Notes under the pieces: model-generated
Database searches by the model: none
Seen by the model: only the letters and a program-made list of their open reading frames with translations
What the model was told of the DNA's origin: nothing
Shown: positions 17,801 through 24,614 of the stretch, piece after piece
Layout of the letters: every line of letters starts with the position of its first letter
Position numbering within the stretch: the first letter of the stretch is position 1
Position numbers and translations under genes: made by a program
Assembly: GCF_028209885.1 (NCBI RefSeq)
Contig: NZ_JAQLEM010000021.1
Location: forward strand, 1 to 39,670
Source of the DNA: Collinsella aerofaciens
GTDB lineage: Bacteria > Actinomycetota > Coriobacteriia > Coriobacteriales > Coriobacteriaceae
Direction: 5' to 3'
DNA length: 39,670 nucleotides

Positions 17801-20800
17801 AGTACACCATCAAGGAAGTTACCGGTAACGACCAGACCATCGTCTACGACGGTCAGAAAGTGAAGGTCAAGGTCAGCGTCACCGATAACAAGAACGGCAC
17901 GCTGGACGCAACCGCTACCTACGACGGCGATGAGGCTGTGCCGACCTTCACCAACGCGAAGCCGACGGCCGATGCAACCATCGAGGCAAAGAAGACCCTC
18001 ACGGGCAAGGACCTGACGGAAGGCGCGTTCAACTTCGGCCTGTACCAAGGCGACGCGTCCACGGGTAATCCCGTCCAGCTCGCCCAGAACGACAAGGATG
18101 GCAAGATCAATTTTGCTCTCACCGGTCTGACCATCGGCGAGTACGACTACATACTCAAGGAGGAGAACGTCGGTGCCGATCCGACTATCACCTACGACAC
18201 CAAGGCGGTGAAGGTTCACGTCTCGGTGAAGGCGGAGGGTGGCAAGGCGAAGGCGACCGTCACTTACGACGGCAAGAACGATGCCCCGACCTTCGAGAAC
18301 ACGTATCAGCCCGCCGAGACCTCGGTGGCGCTCGCGGCGAAGAAGACCTATGTGAAGTCCGACAGCACGCCGGCTGCGCTCAAGGGCGGCGAGTTCACCT
18401 TCAACCTGTACAAGGGCGATTTGACGGCTGAGCAGCTGAAGGGCAAGCAACCCATCCGGACCGCTGAGAACGGCGAGGACGGCACCGTTACCTTCCCGGC
18501 CATCGACTACACCAAGGCCGGCGAGCACAAATACACCGTCGCGGAGCAGAAGGGCGACCTGTCCCACGTGACCTACGACGCTACGGTGCACCATGCCGTG
18601 GTGACGGTCGTGGACAACGCCGGCAAGCTGGAGGCGAGCGTCACCTACGACGACGGCAAGACGGATGCCCCCACCTTCAAGAACACCTATACCGCAAAGG
18701 GCTCCGCGGAGCTGACGGCGACCAAGGTCGTTGCGGTCGCGCCGGGCTTCACGCACGACACCAAGCTGAAGGGCGGCGAGTACACCTTCGACCTGAAGGA
18801 TGCCGCCGGCAACGTGCTCGACACTGCGACGAACAAGGCCGATGGCACGGTGAAGTTCACGCGCGACTTCGAGCTCTCCGACCTGGACGGCGCCGCGAGC
18901 AAGGACTTTACCTACACCATCGCGGAGAAGCCGGGCACGGAGCCGGGCATGCTCTACGACACCCATGCGCTCATCTACAAGGTGACGGTCGCGGACGATG
19001 GCACCGGCACGCTGAGGGCCACACCGCAGGTAACGAGTGGAGACAACTCGCAGACCTTCATGAACACGTACCACCCGAAGGAGACCTCGGTAACGCTCAA
19101 GGCGACGAAGCGCTTCACGGGCGGCGACCTCGCAGGGGGCGACTTCACGTTCCAGCTGCTCGACAAGGACGGCAGCGTGGTCCAGACCGTCCAGAATGAC
19201 AAGGGCGGCAAGGTCACCTTCCAGGCAATCGGCTACGACACGCCGGGCGATCACGACTACACCATCAAGGAGGAGAAAGCCGGCCAGACCGTTGACGGCG
19301 TGGTCTACGACGCCAAGGAAGTCAAGGTCCACGTCAAGGTCACCGATGAGAAGGGCGAGCTAAAGGCGGTCGCCACCTACGGCGGCGATAAGGCCGTGCC
19401 GACCTTCACCAACGCGAAGCCGACGACGGACGTTACCGTCGAGGCCATGAAAGTTCTCGCGGGCAAGGACCTGACGTCCGACGCGTTTACCTTCGGCCTG
19501 TACGACCAGGCTGGCAACGAGGTTGCCCGCGGCACCAACGACCAGGGCGGCAAGGTCAAGCTGACCGTCAAGGGCCTGAACCTGGGCGAGTACGACTACA
19601 CGCTCAAGGAGGAGAAAGCGGGCCAAACCGTCGACGGCGTGGTCTACGACGCCAAGGTAGTCAAGGTCCACGTCAAGGTAGAGCAGAACCAGGACGACAA
19701 CAATAAGACGAAGGTGACCGTCACCTATGACGGTGCCGCTACGGCTCCCGCCTTCAACAACACCTACGACGCAAAGGGTTCCGTAACCCTGACGGCGACC
19801 AAGACCATCAAGGTTGCGGACGGCTTCGACCACACGACGAAGCCCGCGGACGGCGAGTTCACCTTCGACCTGAAGGACGCTGCCGGCAACGTGCTCGACA
19901 CCGCGAAGAACGATGCAAACGGCAAGGTCAGCTTCACGCGCGAGTTCCAGCTCTCCGACTTGGACGGCGCCGCGAGCAAGGACTTCACCTACACCATCGT
20001 GGAGCAGCCGGGCGCGGAGCCGGGCATGGTCTATGACAGCCATCCCCTCACCTATACGGTGACGGTCACGGACGGCGGGAACGGAGCACTGAATGCGAAG
20101 GCGATCGTGACGAGCGCATCCGGCTCGGATACCTTCACCAACACCTACCAGCCGGCCGCGACCGGCCTGGCCCTCGGTGCGCAGAAGAGCTATGTGAAGA
20201 AGGACGACAACACGCCGATCGTCCCCAAGTGCGGCGAGTTCACCTTCGATGTGTACGAGGGCAACCTGACGGCTGAGCAGCTTGCCGGGGCCAAGCCCGT
20301 CCGGACCGCGACCAACGGCGCGGACGGAAGTGTTAACTTCGACGCCTTCTCCTACGCGAAGCCGGGCACGCACGAGTACACCATCGTGGAGCGGAAGGGT
20401 GATCTGGCCTACGTGACCTACGACGCCGCGGTGCACCATGCCGTGGTGACGGTTGCGGACAATGCCGGCACGCTGCAGGCGAGCGTCGCCTACGACGGCA
20501 CGAATGTCACGAAGCCCAGCTTCACCAACACCTATGAGGCACAGGCGACGGACTCCGGCGCGATCGCCCTCACCAAGAGCGTTGACGTGCACGACGGCAG
20601 CTATCAGCTAAAGGCGGGAGACTTCGCCTTCGAGCTGGTGGGGTCTGACGGCTCGGTGATCCAGACCCAGAAGAACGATGCGCACGGCAAGGTTGCCTTC
20701 GACAAGCTGACCTTCGACCATGCGGGCACCTTTACCTACACGGTCCGCGAGGTGCAGCCGACGGGGGACGCGCCGGGCGTGCCGGGCGTGACCTACACCG

Positions 20801-22188
20801 GCAAGACGTACACCCTGACCTACGTGGTGAAGGACAACAACGACGGCAAGCTGGTGGTAGAGAACTCCACGGTGAAGCCGAGCGAGGGCACCGAGAACGG
20901 CGTCACCCCCAACACCATGACGTTTGCGAACAGCTACCAGCCGGGCGCGACCTCCTACCAGATCTCCGGCACCAAGGTGCTTGAGAATACCGATTCGGCC
21001 ACCATGCGGACGCCCGCCGATGGCGAGTTCACGTTCGCGCTGATTGACGTGGCCACCGGGCAGGAGATCGACCGGACCACGAACGTGGGTAACGCGTTTA
21101 CCTTCAAGGCCATCTCGTACACCGCGACTGGTTCGCATGCGTACCAGGTGAAGGAGGTTGCGGGCCAAGATGGCACCATCACTTACAGCGATGCGGTGTT
21201 GGATGTGACGGTGAGTGCGACCGACGACGGCAGCGGCCAGCTGACCGCGACGGCGAACAAGACGGCCGCGGATCTGACCTTCACCAACACCTACACGCCG
21301 ACGGCAACGACGGCGACGATTACCGGAACGAAGGCCCTGACCGGCCGCGACCTGGCCGAGGGTGAGTTCTCCTTCGACCTGAAGGACGCCGCCGGCAACG
21401 TGGTCCAGACGGTGCAGAACGGCGTCGACGGCACGTTCGGCTTCGCGCCGCTGCAGCTGGACAAGGTGGGGACGTACGTCTACACCGTGTCCGAGCGGGC
21501 AGGGGCGACGGCGAGCGGCGTCACCTACGACACGACGGTCTTTACCGCGACGGTGACGGTGACGGAGAATGCGGAGACGCACGCGCTGGAGGCGCAGGTT
21601 GCCTACAGCAAGGGCGGCAAGGCTGCGGATGCGGTGGCGTTCAGCAACAGTTACGCGCCGGCCGCGACTGAGGTGAAGCTGGGGGCCTCCAAGGTGCTGA
21701 GCGGCGAGGACCTGAAGGAAGGGCAGTTCTCCTTCCAGCTGAAGGATGCCGACGGCAAGGTGCTGCAGACCGCAAAGAACGCGGCGGACGGCACGGTGGG
21801 CTTCGAGGCGATCTCGTACGACAAGCCCGGAACGTACGCCTACAGCATCTCCGAGGTGGACGACGGTCAGAAGAACGTGACGTACGACGCGGCCGAGCAC
21901 CGGGTAACGGTGACGGTGACGGACGACGGTGCGGGCCATCTGGTGGCGACGGTAACCTATGACGGCGCCGTGGCACCGGTGTTCAAGAACACGTACACGC
22001 CGCCGACCACCCCGCCGACGGAGCCGCCCACCAATCCGCCGAGCAAGTCACCGGTGCCGAAGGAGGAGAAGCCGGGTCTGCCGTATACGGGCGATACCAG
22101 CTTGTCGCCGATGGCCCTGGGTGGCATCGCGGGCGGCGCGGTGGTGCTGATCGCCGCAGGCGTTATCCTGCGGCGCCGGAACCGGTAG
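11722..22188 (+). CDS. Giant LPxTG-anchored adhesin: fibro-slime, SpaA and 19 FctA/Spy0128-type repeats
   Basis: The meaningful frame begins at 11842; codons 11722-11841 read out of frame over the fragment before it. Joined by one restored base, the product would have about 3,618 residues. Order: fibro-slime domain (DDDVWVFIDDVLVGDIGGIH, 12190-12500); SpaA-type domains at 12508-12800 and 13408-13720 (both with a LLKE/LKE...PKG end); 19 beta-rich repeats from 14152 to 21994, each with an early Lys (TKxLxG), a Glu in YTxxE and a closing F-x-N-x-Y/K, the residue set of intramolecular isopeptide bonds in Spy0128; a Pro/Thr wall spanner; LPYTG (22078-22092), a hydrophobic helix and RRRNR. Expected role: sortase-anchored, very long stalk for attachment. 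Repeats 1-7 are longer than repeats 8-19 (113-134 residues). Confidence 0.85.
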   Translation: MDGRREPAVRHRPQHAFRRLPAAFRYLGRQVPPLSVRFLCQTGKTSHFGVTGLLQAQGGYYVYDSTHNYAAYNANKNAFDIYDTGGVGNSSHQGQFFPFDAADKVFNEENDRLVQNGITADNTASYNGGKPVNHHFGLSMSTRFVQPDGGKTNKDEDMTFEFAGDDDVWVFIDDVLVGDIGGIHDRASLNINFKTGDIKVNGKSDGTLLSKYQEAGKDGDTRWYGSTFADGTNHTLKFFYLERGALYSNMELKFNLVTVPESDIIKFDQDGKFVQGAEFQLYKTDKDFKTEGALLGSGTTDEAGCLTLTNDDGSGVINFDDLYNKDHSNKYYLLKETSVPKGYRSNLTTTDGSMRLEYEPTSDKNGAGGVIINRGGMDAGSAVWRTGALAGAKETITAPSIVYKANDDLTKSNDAVSLDSGILFAVVLKRDKSASIKDPSSWYAVSGDPSTGAGYTLAKEPGTAGAIEAAKKDLHAFTLNTSGQYQVEIQNLPGDISKYYYLLSGEARKDAEYTVAIYHTTARSIGDATPKNTVHVYSDDIAGGTNFKRQFATRLLVTNIQNRLFVQKTDTEGNPVDGATFGLYKATTDANGKVVPKDDQGPYDTLTTGSVDNPVRLEGAGIFPCTSDGNKPLKNGTYFLKEVSAPKGFLLNDTLTKVIVDDDGVHADAGTDDDGVSTFVGPGTLMKSLGQFGAEGDIDNTLTWIKGTRQTSNGETNVKGNLTWTDVEPVGADDTVHLKYGANGRMYQYGPTEEGKPYRLETETGWIRMGITQDEQPKGITAKGARADLGAMNLNALFTGTTCVRVANEREASLEVTKKVVVPDGLTGNKDAGFTFKFTVPKGKTYKAAVFEKAGTVDEKQVGNVFDLTNGYSQTIKADETIRVYGLGEGDEYTVQELTGADEMPAGYKLTGRKQGDKNLIGVGDGIITGKIAKQNTDGTLAEDNKLVFTNSYSVKSSVTLTGIRAQKVLQGRKWTKADSFDIYLRAAKGTPMPGGYKGVSGVPGYVQVVKTVNNGDEFDFGQITYKKPGTYTYTVAERTPDEHDSSWLPGFGYSSAGYTVTVQVDDTGRGTLSEPVVTMARNGDDDGAHHDPAVPVDNKVAVFTNKFSTDTKTISFNAQKSYTDESGDNPLAAGKFTFELKALGGLANSAVGAAPIKFNDLSYTVSANDAPMPADGVTTAENDGGGIAAFPQITFTAADQNTTYVYQVTEQAGSDASTTGGMTYDTTVYYAMVQNTLDDKGQLSSTATYWKADGTQLTDTGGYIPFKNTYTVAQTMLAPVTVQKTLAGRAWEQDDKFDFTLTPADDATMKAVKNKVVTQKKAADSDETGDLTTKVEIAGPGDAMRTTPFGTGDLVFTRPGVYTFKVNETRPTDADKTGISYDDHTSTVTYTVTDIENGTHTGKLTASVAYDNKQATTDADRQVTGAAAFTNTYAASGTYAGIDVTKTLVGTPLENGRFPFTIEAMTYNGTKAPEPVDSDKSFTNTVGKDDGDDTQTATMSGKLKMNFTQLSYNKMYVYKVSEVHDANAAGYTYDTEYPGDAFVLIAVKPNPDNKGQLYTKTTIVKGPDVTALVGVGDNVDALTAEAIKGLNTTTNYVQTVSSRGAKPATPIVPFKNEYKVETVEYGAKAGLQIEKKFTGTGDASRAFSFTVTPEDYQAEGQDGTKFILTSADAAAKKLDITGGAETFKIPEMKLGDTKTVSLLPKGLQFTHDDVSNECRANVYQYRVEENVPKPVPAGYTYDKTVYTVKIAVSDNGDGTLKVETTVLNSDGKRVDYRKFAPGASLEDNTATIPFENSYKTVASDELTPQVTKKISGTESTDKKFSFTLTATSETKDKIAAGDLKADGLKGDTSSESKTTEGKITSKDGQPLSFSGMQFNKAGDYTFTLTEAHGEDDDPNTTGVQNAGWTMDDSTYTVTVKVEDKNAKLTVTGVAVEKDGDDKSETLEVKNGKVNLVTFTNSYAAKGSVTLAAKKRFTGGALAGNDFSFALYKGDKTEGTPIETGTNDKNGNITFQPINYTESGDYEYTIKEVTGNDQTIVYDGQKVKVKVSVTDNKNGTLDATATYDGDEAVPTFTNAKPTADATIEAKKTLTGKDLTEGAFNFGLYQGDASTGNPVQLAQNDKDGKINFALTGLTIGEYDYILKEENVGADPTITYDTKAVKVHVSVKAEGGKAKATVTYDGKNDAPTFENTYQPAETSVALAAKKTYVKSDSTPAALKGGEFTFNLYKGDLTAEQLKGKQPIRTAENGEDGTVTFPAIDYTKAGEHKYTVAEQKGDLSHVTYDATVHHAVVTVVDNAGKLEASVTYDDGKTDAPTFKNTYTAKGSAELTATKVVAVAPGFTHDTKLKGGEYTFDLKDAAGNVLDTATNKADGTVKFTRDFELSDLDGAASKDFTYTIAEKPGTEPGMLYDTHALIYKVTVADDGTGTLRATPQVTSGDNSQTFMNTYHPKETSVTLKATKRFTGGDLAGGDFTFQLLDKDGSVVQTVQNDKGGKVTFQAIGYDTPGDHDYTIKEEKAGQTVDGVVYDAKEVKVHVKVTDEKGELKAVATYGGDKAVPTFTNAKPTTDVTVEAMKVLAGKDLTSDAFTFGLYDQAGNEVARGTNDQGGKVKLTVKGLNLGEYDYTLKEEKAGQTVDGVVYDAKVVKVHVKVEQNQDDNNKTKVTVTYDGAATAPAFNNTYDAKGSVTLTATKTIKVADGFDHTTKPADGEFTFDLKDAAGNVLDTAKNDANGKVSFTREFQLSDLDGAASKDFTYTIVEQPGAEPGMVYDSHPLTYTVTVTDGGNGALNAKAIVTSASGSDTFTNTYQPAATGLALGAQKSYVKKDDNTPIVPKCGEFTFDVYEGNLTAEQLAGAKPVRTATNGADGSVNFDAFSYAKPGTHEYTIVERKGDLAYVTYDAAVHHAVVTVADNAGTLQASVAYDGTNVTKPSFTNTYEAQATDSGAIALTKSVDVHDGSYQLKAGDFAFELVGSDGSVIQTQKNDAHGKVAFDKLTFDHAGTFTYTVREVQPTGDAPGVPGVTYTGKTYTLTYVVKDNNDGKLVVENSTVKPSEGTENGVTPNTMTFANSYQPGATSYQISGTKVLENTDSATMRTPADGEFTFALIDVATGQEIDRTTNVGNAFTFKAISYTATGSHAYQVKEVAGQDGTITYSDAVLDVTVSATDDGSGQLTATANKTAADLTFTNTYTPTATTATITGTKALTGRDLAEGEFSFDLKDAAGNVVQTVQNGVDGTFGFAPLQLDKVGTYVYTVSERAGATASGVTYDTTVFTATVTVTENAETHALEAQVAYSKGGKAADAVAFSNSYAPAATEVKLGASKVLSGEDLKEGQFSFQLKDADGKVLQTAKNAADGTVGFEAISYDKPGTYAYSISEVDDGQKNVTYDAAEHRVTVTVTDDGAGHLVATVTYDGAVAPVFKNTYTPPTTPPTEPPTNPPSKSPVPKEEKPGLPYTGDTSLSPMALGGIAGGAVVLIAAGVILRRRNR
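17611..20535 (+). repeat. Two related four-repeat blocks within the adhesin (order A-B-C-D, A-B-D-C)
   Basis: Repeats 8-11 (17611-19071) and 12-15 (19072-20535) are paired by sequence. Repeat 8 matches 12 (KRFTGG), 9 matches 13 (LTGKDL/LAGKDL), 10 matches 15 (KTYVK/KSYVK, GDLTAEQL/GNLTAEQL, VHHAVVTV) and 11 matches 14 (DLKDAAGNVLDTA, QLSDLDGAASKDF/ELSDLDGAASKDF). The last two are in swapped order. Confidence 0.75.
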
Positions 22189-22217
22189 CTACGGCGGCCG
22201 AGAAGGGCTTTGATTGA

Positions 22218-22255
22218 GGGCGGGTGGTCGCAGGGCGCGGCCGCTCGCCCTTTTT
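22218..22255 (+). terminator. Rho-independent terminator of the adhesin gene
   Basis: gggcgggtggtcgc (22218-22231) pairs over all 14 positions (three G-U) with gcggccgctcgccc (22237-22250) across a 5-base loop, followed by ttttt. Confidence 0.9.
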
Positions 22256-22269
22256 GGTGAAAGGCTATG

Positions 22270-22598
22270 TTAACCCGCCGTTTGCACGTCCGGCTCCAGA
22301 TGGAACTCGTACTCCGGCTCCATCATCTTCTTCCGGATCTTTTCGTAGCGCCCGTCGTCGAGCTGCTCGCGCATGAGCGACGTCCTGTCCCCGACGCGTG
22401 CGGCCTCGCGCAGCCATCTGAACCACATCAGGCAGCTGTGGAGCCTGCGGGTCGATACGCCCTTGAACCTCTCGAGGAAGTGGCCGAGCGAACCCTGCGC
22501 TTCAGCATCCTCTGGACCGTGTCCCGCTCGTACCCGGTGAGCCTGCCGTGGGTCCTCGGGACCGCCCTCGCGGCGCCCTTCCCGCCCTTTCCGGACAT
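22270..22598 (-). pseudogene. Decayed IS1595-like transposase remnant
   Basis: The minus strand encodes GSLGHFLERFKGVSTRRLH followed by SCLMWFRWLREAA, which resembles the C-terminus of IS1595 (ISXO2-like) transposases, where an FxGVSTKYLxNYLxWF segment is typical. It then runs to a stop at 22270. Upstream, in another frame, an ATG at 22598 opens MSGKGGKGAARAVPRTHGRL and TGYERDTVQRMLKRR, perhaps an unrelated or rearranged N-terminus. The DDE catalytic core is missing, so it cannot be active. I found no terminal inverted repeats. Confidence in the family is moderate; that it is broken is clear. Confidence 0.45.
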
Positions 22599-22713
22599 GG
22601 CGTCCTCCGATCTCCCGGGGCCGGCCGATCCGGCCCTCAGGGTATCGGATTCCCAAATTTATCCGTATATGTGCGGATGAATGCGGGAGGCGTTCGGATG
22701 AAGTTGTATTCAA

Positions 22714-22936
22714 GGAAAGAGACTGACCCTTTGTCGCATTCCGTGCGGGTTATATGCAGGTATGCCTGCGCACGCTATCATGTATGAGTTAGACCGCAAC
22801 TATGTACCTCATACGCGAAGGGATGCGCATGTATCTGAAGATCGACATGTTCTAGCTGGGCTTACCCCCGCAGTGGCGCCGCGCGCCCCATCAACTCTGC
22901 CGATTTTCGCCTTCACGCACATAAAGGAGTCCCGCC
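22714..22936. other. Gap upstream of prfA with small palindromes
   Basis: It holds a tgacaaaggg-family copy (22721-22741, gactgaccctttgtcgcattc), a small hairpin gcagg-tatg-cctgc (22756-22769) and a 7-bp inverted repeat gtatgag/ctcatac (22782-22788, 22808-22814). A 10-codon ORF (22823-22855, MRMYLKIDMF) follows gaaggg and could be a leader peptide, but nothing else supports it. No firm promoter is seen. Confidence 0.4.
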
Positions 22937-24004
22937 ATGCGCGACAAGCTCGAAAAGATCATTAAGGCCTACGAGGAGCTCGAGAAGAAGCTTTCCGACC
23001 CGGCCGTCGCCTCCGACATCAAGGAGTTCACGCGTCTCAACAAGGAGTACGCACACCAGTCCGACCTCATCGCTGCCTCGCGCGAGTACATCGGCGCGCT
23101 CGATGACATCGAGGCCGCCAAGGAGATGCTCCGCGACACCAGCGATGCGGACGAGAAGGAGATGCTCCAGATGGACATCTCCGAAAATGAGGCCAAGCTC
23201 CCCCAGCTCGAGGAAGACATCAAGTACATGCTCATCCCGAGCGACCCCAACGACGACAAGAACACCATCGTCGAGATCCGCTCCGCCGCCGGTGGCGACG
23301 AGGCGGCCATCTTCGCCGGCGACCTGTACAAGATGTACCAGCGCTTCTGCGAGTCGCGCGGCTGGAAGACCACCGTGCTCGACTCCAGCCCCAGCGAGGC
23401 CGGCGGCTTTAAGTCCATTGAGTTCAAGGTCGAGGGCGACCGCGTTTACTCCGTTATGAAGTACGAGTCCGGCGTGCACCGCGTTCAGCGCGTCCCCAAG
23501 ACCGAGTCCCAGGGCCGCATTCAGACCTCCACGGCTACCGTCGCCGTACTTCCCGAGGCCGAGGAAATTGACGTCCAGATCAACCAGTCCGACCTGCGCA
23601 TCGACACCTACTGCGCCTCCGGCCCTGGCGGTCAGTGCGTTAACACTACCTACTCCGCCGTGCGCATCACCCACTTGCCCACCAACACCGTGGTGCAGTC
23701 GCAGGAGCAGCGCTCCCAGATTCAGAACCGCGAGGTCTGCATGCAGATGCTGCGTGCTCGTCTGTACGAGATGGAGCTCGAGAAGCAGCAGGCAGAGCTT
23801 GGTGCCGAGCGCCAGAGCCAGATCGGCCACGGCAACCGTTCCGAGAAGATCCGTACCTACAACCAACCCCAGGACCGCGTGACCGATCACCGCATCGGTT
23901 TCAACTCCACCTACAACGGCGTCCTTCTGGGCGATCAGCTCGGCACCGTCATCGAGGCGCTCGCCGCCGCCGAGCGAGCCGAGAAGCTGGCACAGGCTGT
24001 GTAG
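22937..24004 (+). CDS. prfA: Peptide chain release factor 1
   Basis: A 355-residue class I release factor that reads UAA and UAG on the ribosome and triggers release of the finished chain. The catalytic GGQ is at residues 231-233 inside SGPGGQCVNTT; the Gln is the one methylated by PrmC, whose gene comes next. The N-terminal half is helical and charged, as in the family, and the length is normal (about 355-360). A Pro in SGPGGQ and Cys after the Gln differ from the AGGQHVN form of E. coli RF1. The ATG at 22937 follows aaaggag at good spacing. It ends at a composite 3' element, so prmC is probably transcribed separately despite being adjacent. Confidence 0.95.
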   Translation: MRDKLEKIIKAYEELEKKLSDPAVASDIKEFTRLNKEYAHQSDLIAASREYIGALDDIEAAKEMLRDTSDADEKEMLQMDISENEAKLPQLEEDIKYMLIPSDPNDDKNTIVEIRSAAGGDEAAIFAGDLYKMYQRFCESRGWKTTVLDSSPSEAGGFKSIEFKVEGDRVYSVMKYESGVHRVQRVPKTESQGRIQTSTATVAVLPEAEEIDVQINQSDLRIDTYCASGPGGQCVNTTYSAVRITHLPTNTVVQSQEQRSQIQNREVCMQMLRARLYEMELEKQQAELGAERQSQIGHGNRSEKIRTYNQPQDRVTDHRIGFNSTYNGVLLGDQLGTVIEALAAAERAEKLAQAV

Positions 24005-24082
24005 TAGGTTCCGCCGTTCTACCGAACGGCGGACCGGCCGACGCTGCGCGGGCCGCATTTGGACAATCTGACGTTCAACTTC

Positions 24083-24115
24083 AAGGGCGCGACTAGAAGG
24101 TCAGCGCCCTTTCGT
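24083..24115 (+). terminator. Rho-independent terminator of prfA
   Basis: aagggcgc (24083-24090) pairs with gcgccctt (24104-24111), extended inward by gac/gtc, and followed by tcgttt. It sits inside the outer inverted repeat of the 3' element. Confidence 0.65.
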
Positions 24116-24333
24116 TTCACGTCACCTTGTCTCAAATGCGGCCCGCTCGCTGTCCGTCCTCTACCTGCGGCGTTGCCTTGCTCCGGATGCGGGGTAGTCA
24201 TTGGGGACGTTCTTAAATGACTAGGTTGGGCACATTGCTTTGAGATGTTATTCAATCGGCTTTGATGGCCATGAAGCCGGCTACCTGCTCAAAGAAATTA
24301 GCGGCATTTATCTGCTATCGACAATAATGCTCG

Positions 24334-24366
24334 AAAAAGCGTCCGAGAAGTCGCGGGACGGTTTTT
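24334..24366. terminator. Bidirectional terminator-like hairpin
   Basis: aaaaagcgtcc (24334-24344) faces ggacggttttt (24356-24366), pairing except for one G-G. A-run on one side and T-run on the other would allow termination on either strand. Confidence 0.4.
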
Positions 24367-24539
24367 GAGGGGTCGTTCGTCAAGCAATGTGGCAAGTTCT
24401 TGGTTAGATATTGGTCAGTTTTGGGTCAACCTTGCCAAAAGCTTGACGAATGCAGATTTAGACGTCGGCGAATGAACACTTTGAGCGAGCTCGGTGCAAA
24501 ATTCTGGGCTGATTCTCGATAATCGCCTTCAATTGTCCC

Positions 24540-24566
24540 TTGCCAAGCGCTGGCCTCGCGTACAAT
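24540..24566 (+). promoter_or_regulatory. Candidate prmC promoter
   Basis: -35 TTGCCA (24540-24545) and -10 TACAAT (24561-24566) with a 15-base spacer, shorter than the ideal 17. It lies 48 bases before the start codon. Confidence 0.35.
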
Positions 24567-24614
24567 CTGCTCCGACATTCGCGCGCCGCCCGGCGCTTAA
24601 GAGGGGAGGGCCCC

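Larger units (their letters stand above)
24005..24614. other. 610-base gap between prfA and prmC: composite 3' element, repeats and hairpins
   Basis: From left: aggttccgccg with a 10-bp hairpin (tccgccgttc/gaacggcgga, 24010-24033); gacgctgcgcg (24040-24050); an outer 13-bp perfect inverted repeat (gcgggccgcattt 24048-24060 with 24134-24146) around a terminator; cggcgttgccttg (24168-24180, same as 91-103); and a half copy of the gtagtcNttggggacg repeat (24194-24224). 24230-24480 is AT-rich compared with the genes and holds a bidirectional terminator-like hairpin. I see no gene; the short ORFs lack ribosome sites and family features. Confidence 0.6.

Noticed and set aside
16615..19332. A 905-codon open frame on the minus strand opposite the adhesin repeats, and similar ones at 13639-14994, 15067-16296, 19360-20592 and 20608-21939
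   Set aside because: They are antisense to a gene with clear domains, have low-complexity Arg/His/Val/Leu-rich translations, lack ribosome sites, and are explained by high G+C codon use in repeated sequence.
17116..21994. A CRISPR array, suggested by regular repetition
   Set aside because: The period is 340-540 bases, the repeats are diverged and protein-coding in one frame, and no cas genes are present.
22823..22855. A 10-codon leader peptide before prfA
   Set aside because: Only a start codon and a gaaggg site support it; it contains no runs of regulatory codons and no attenuator follows.
24230..24480. A tRNA or small RNA gene in the AT-rich part of the prfA-prmC gap
   Set aside because: I could not form a cloverleaf or find an acceptor/TψC-like segment; only a terminator-like hairpin is seen.
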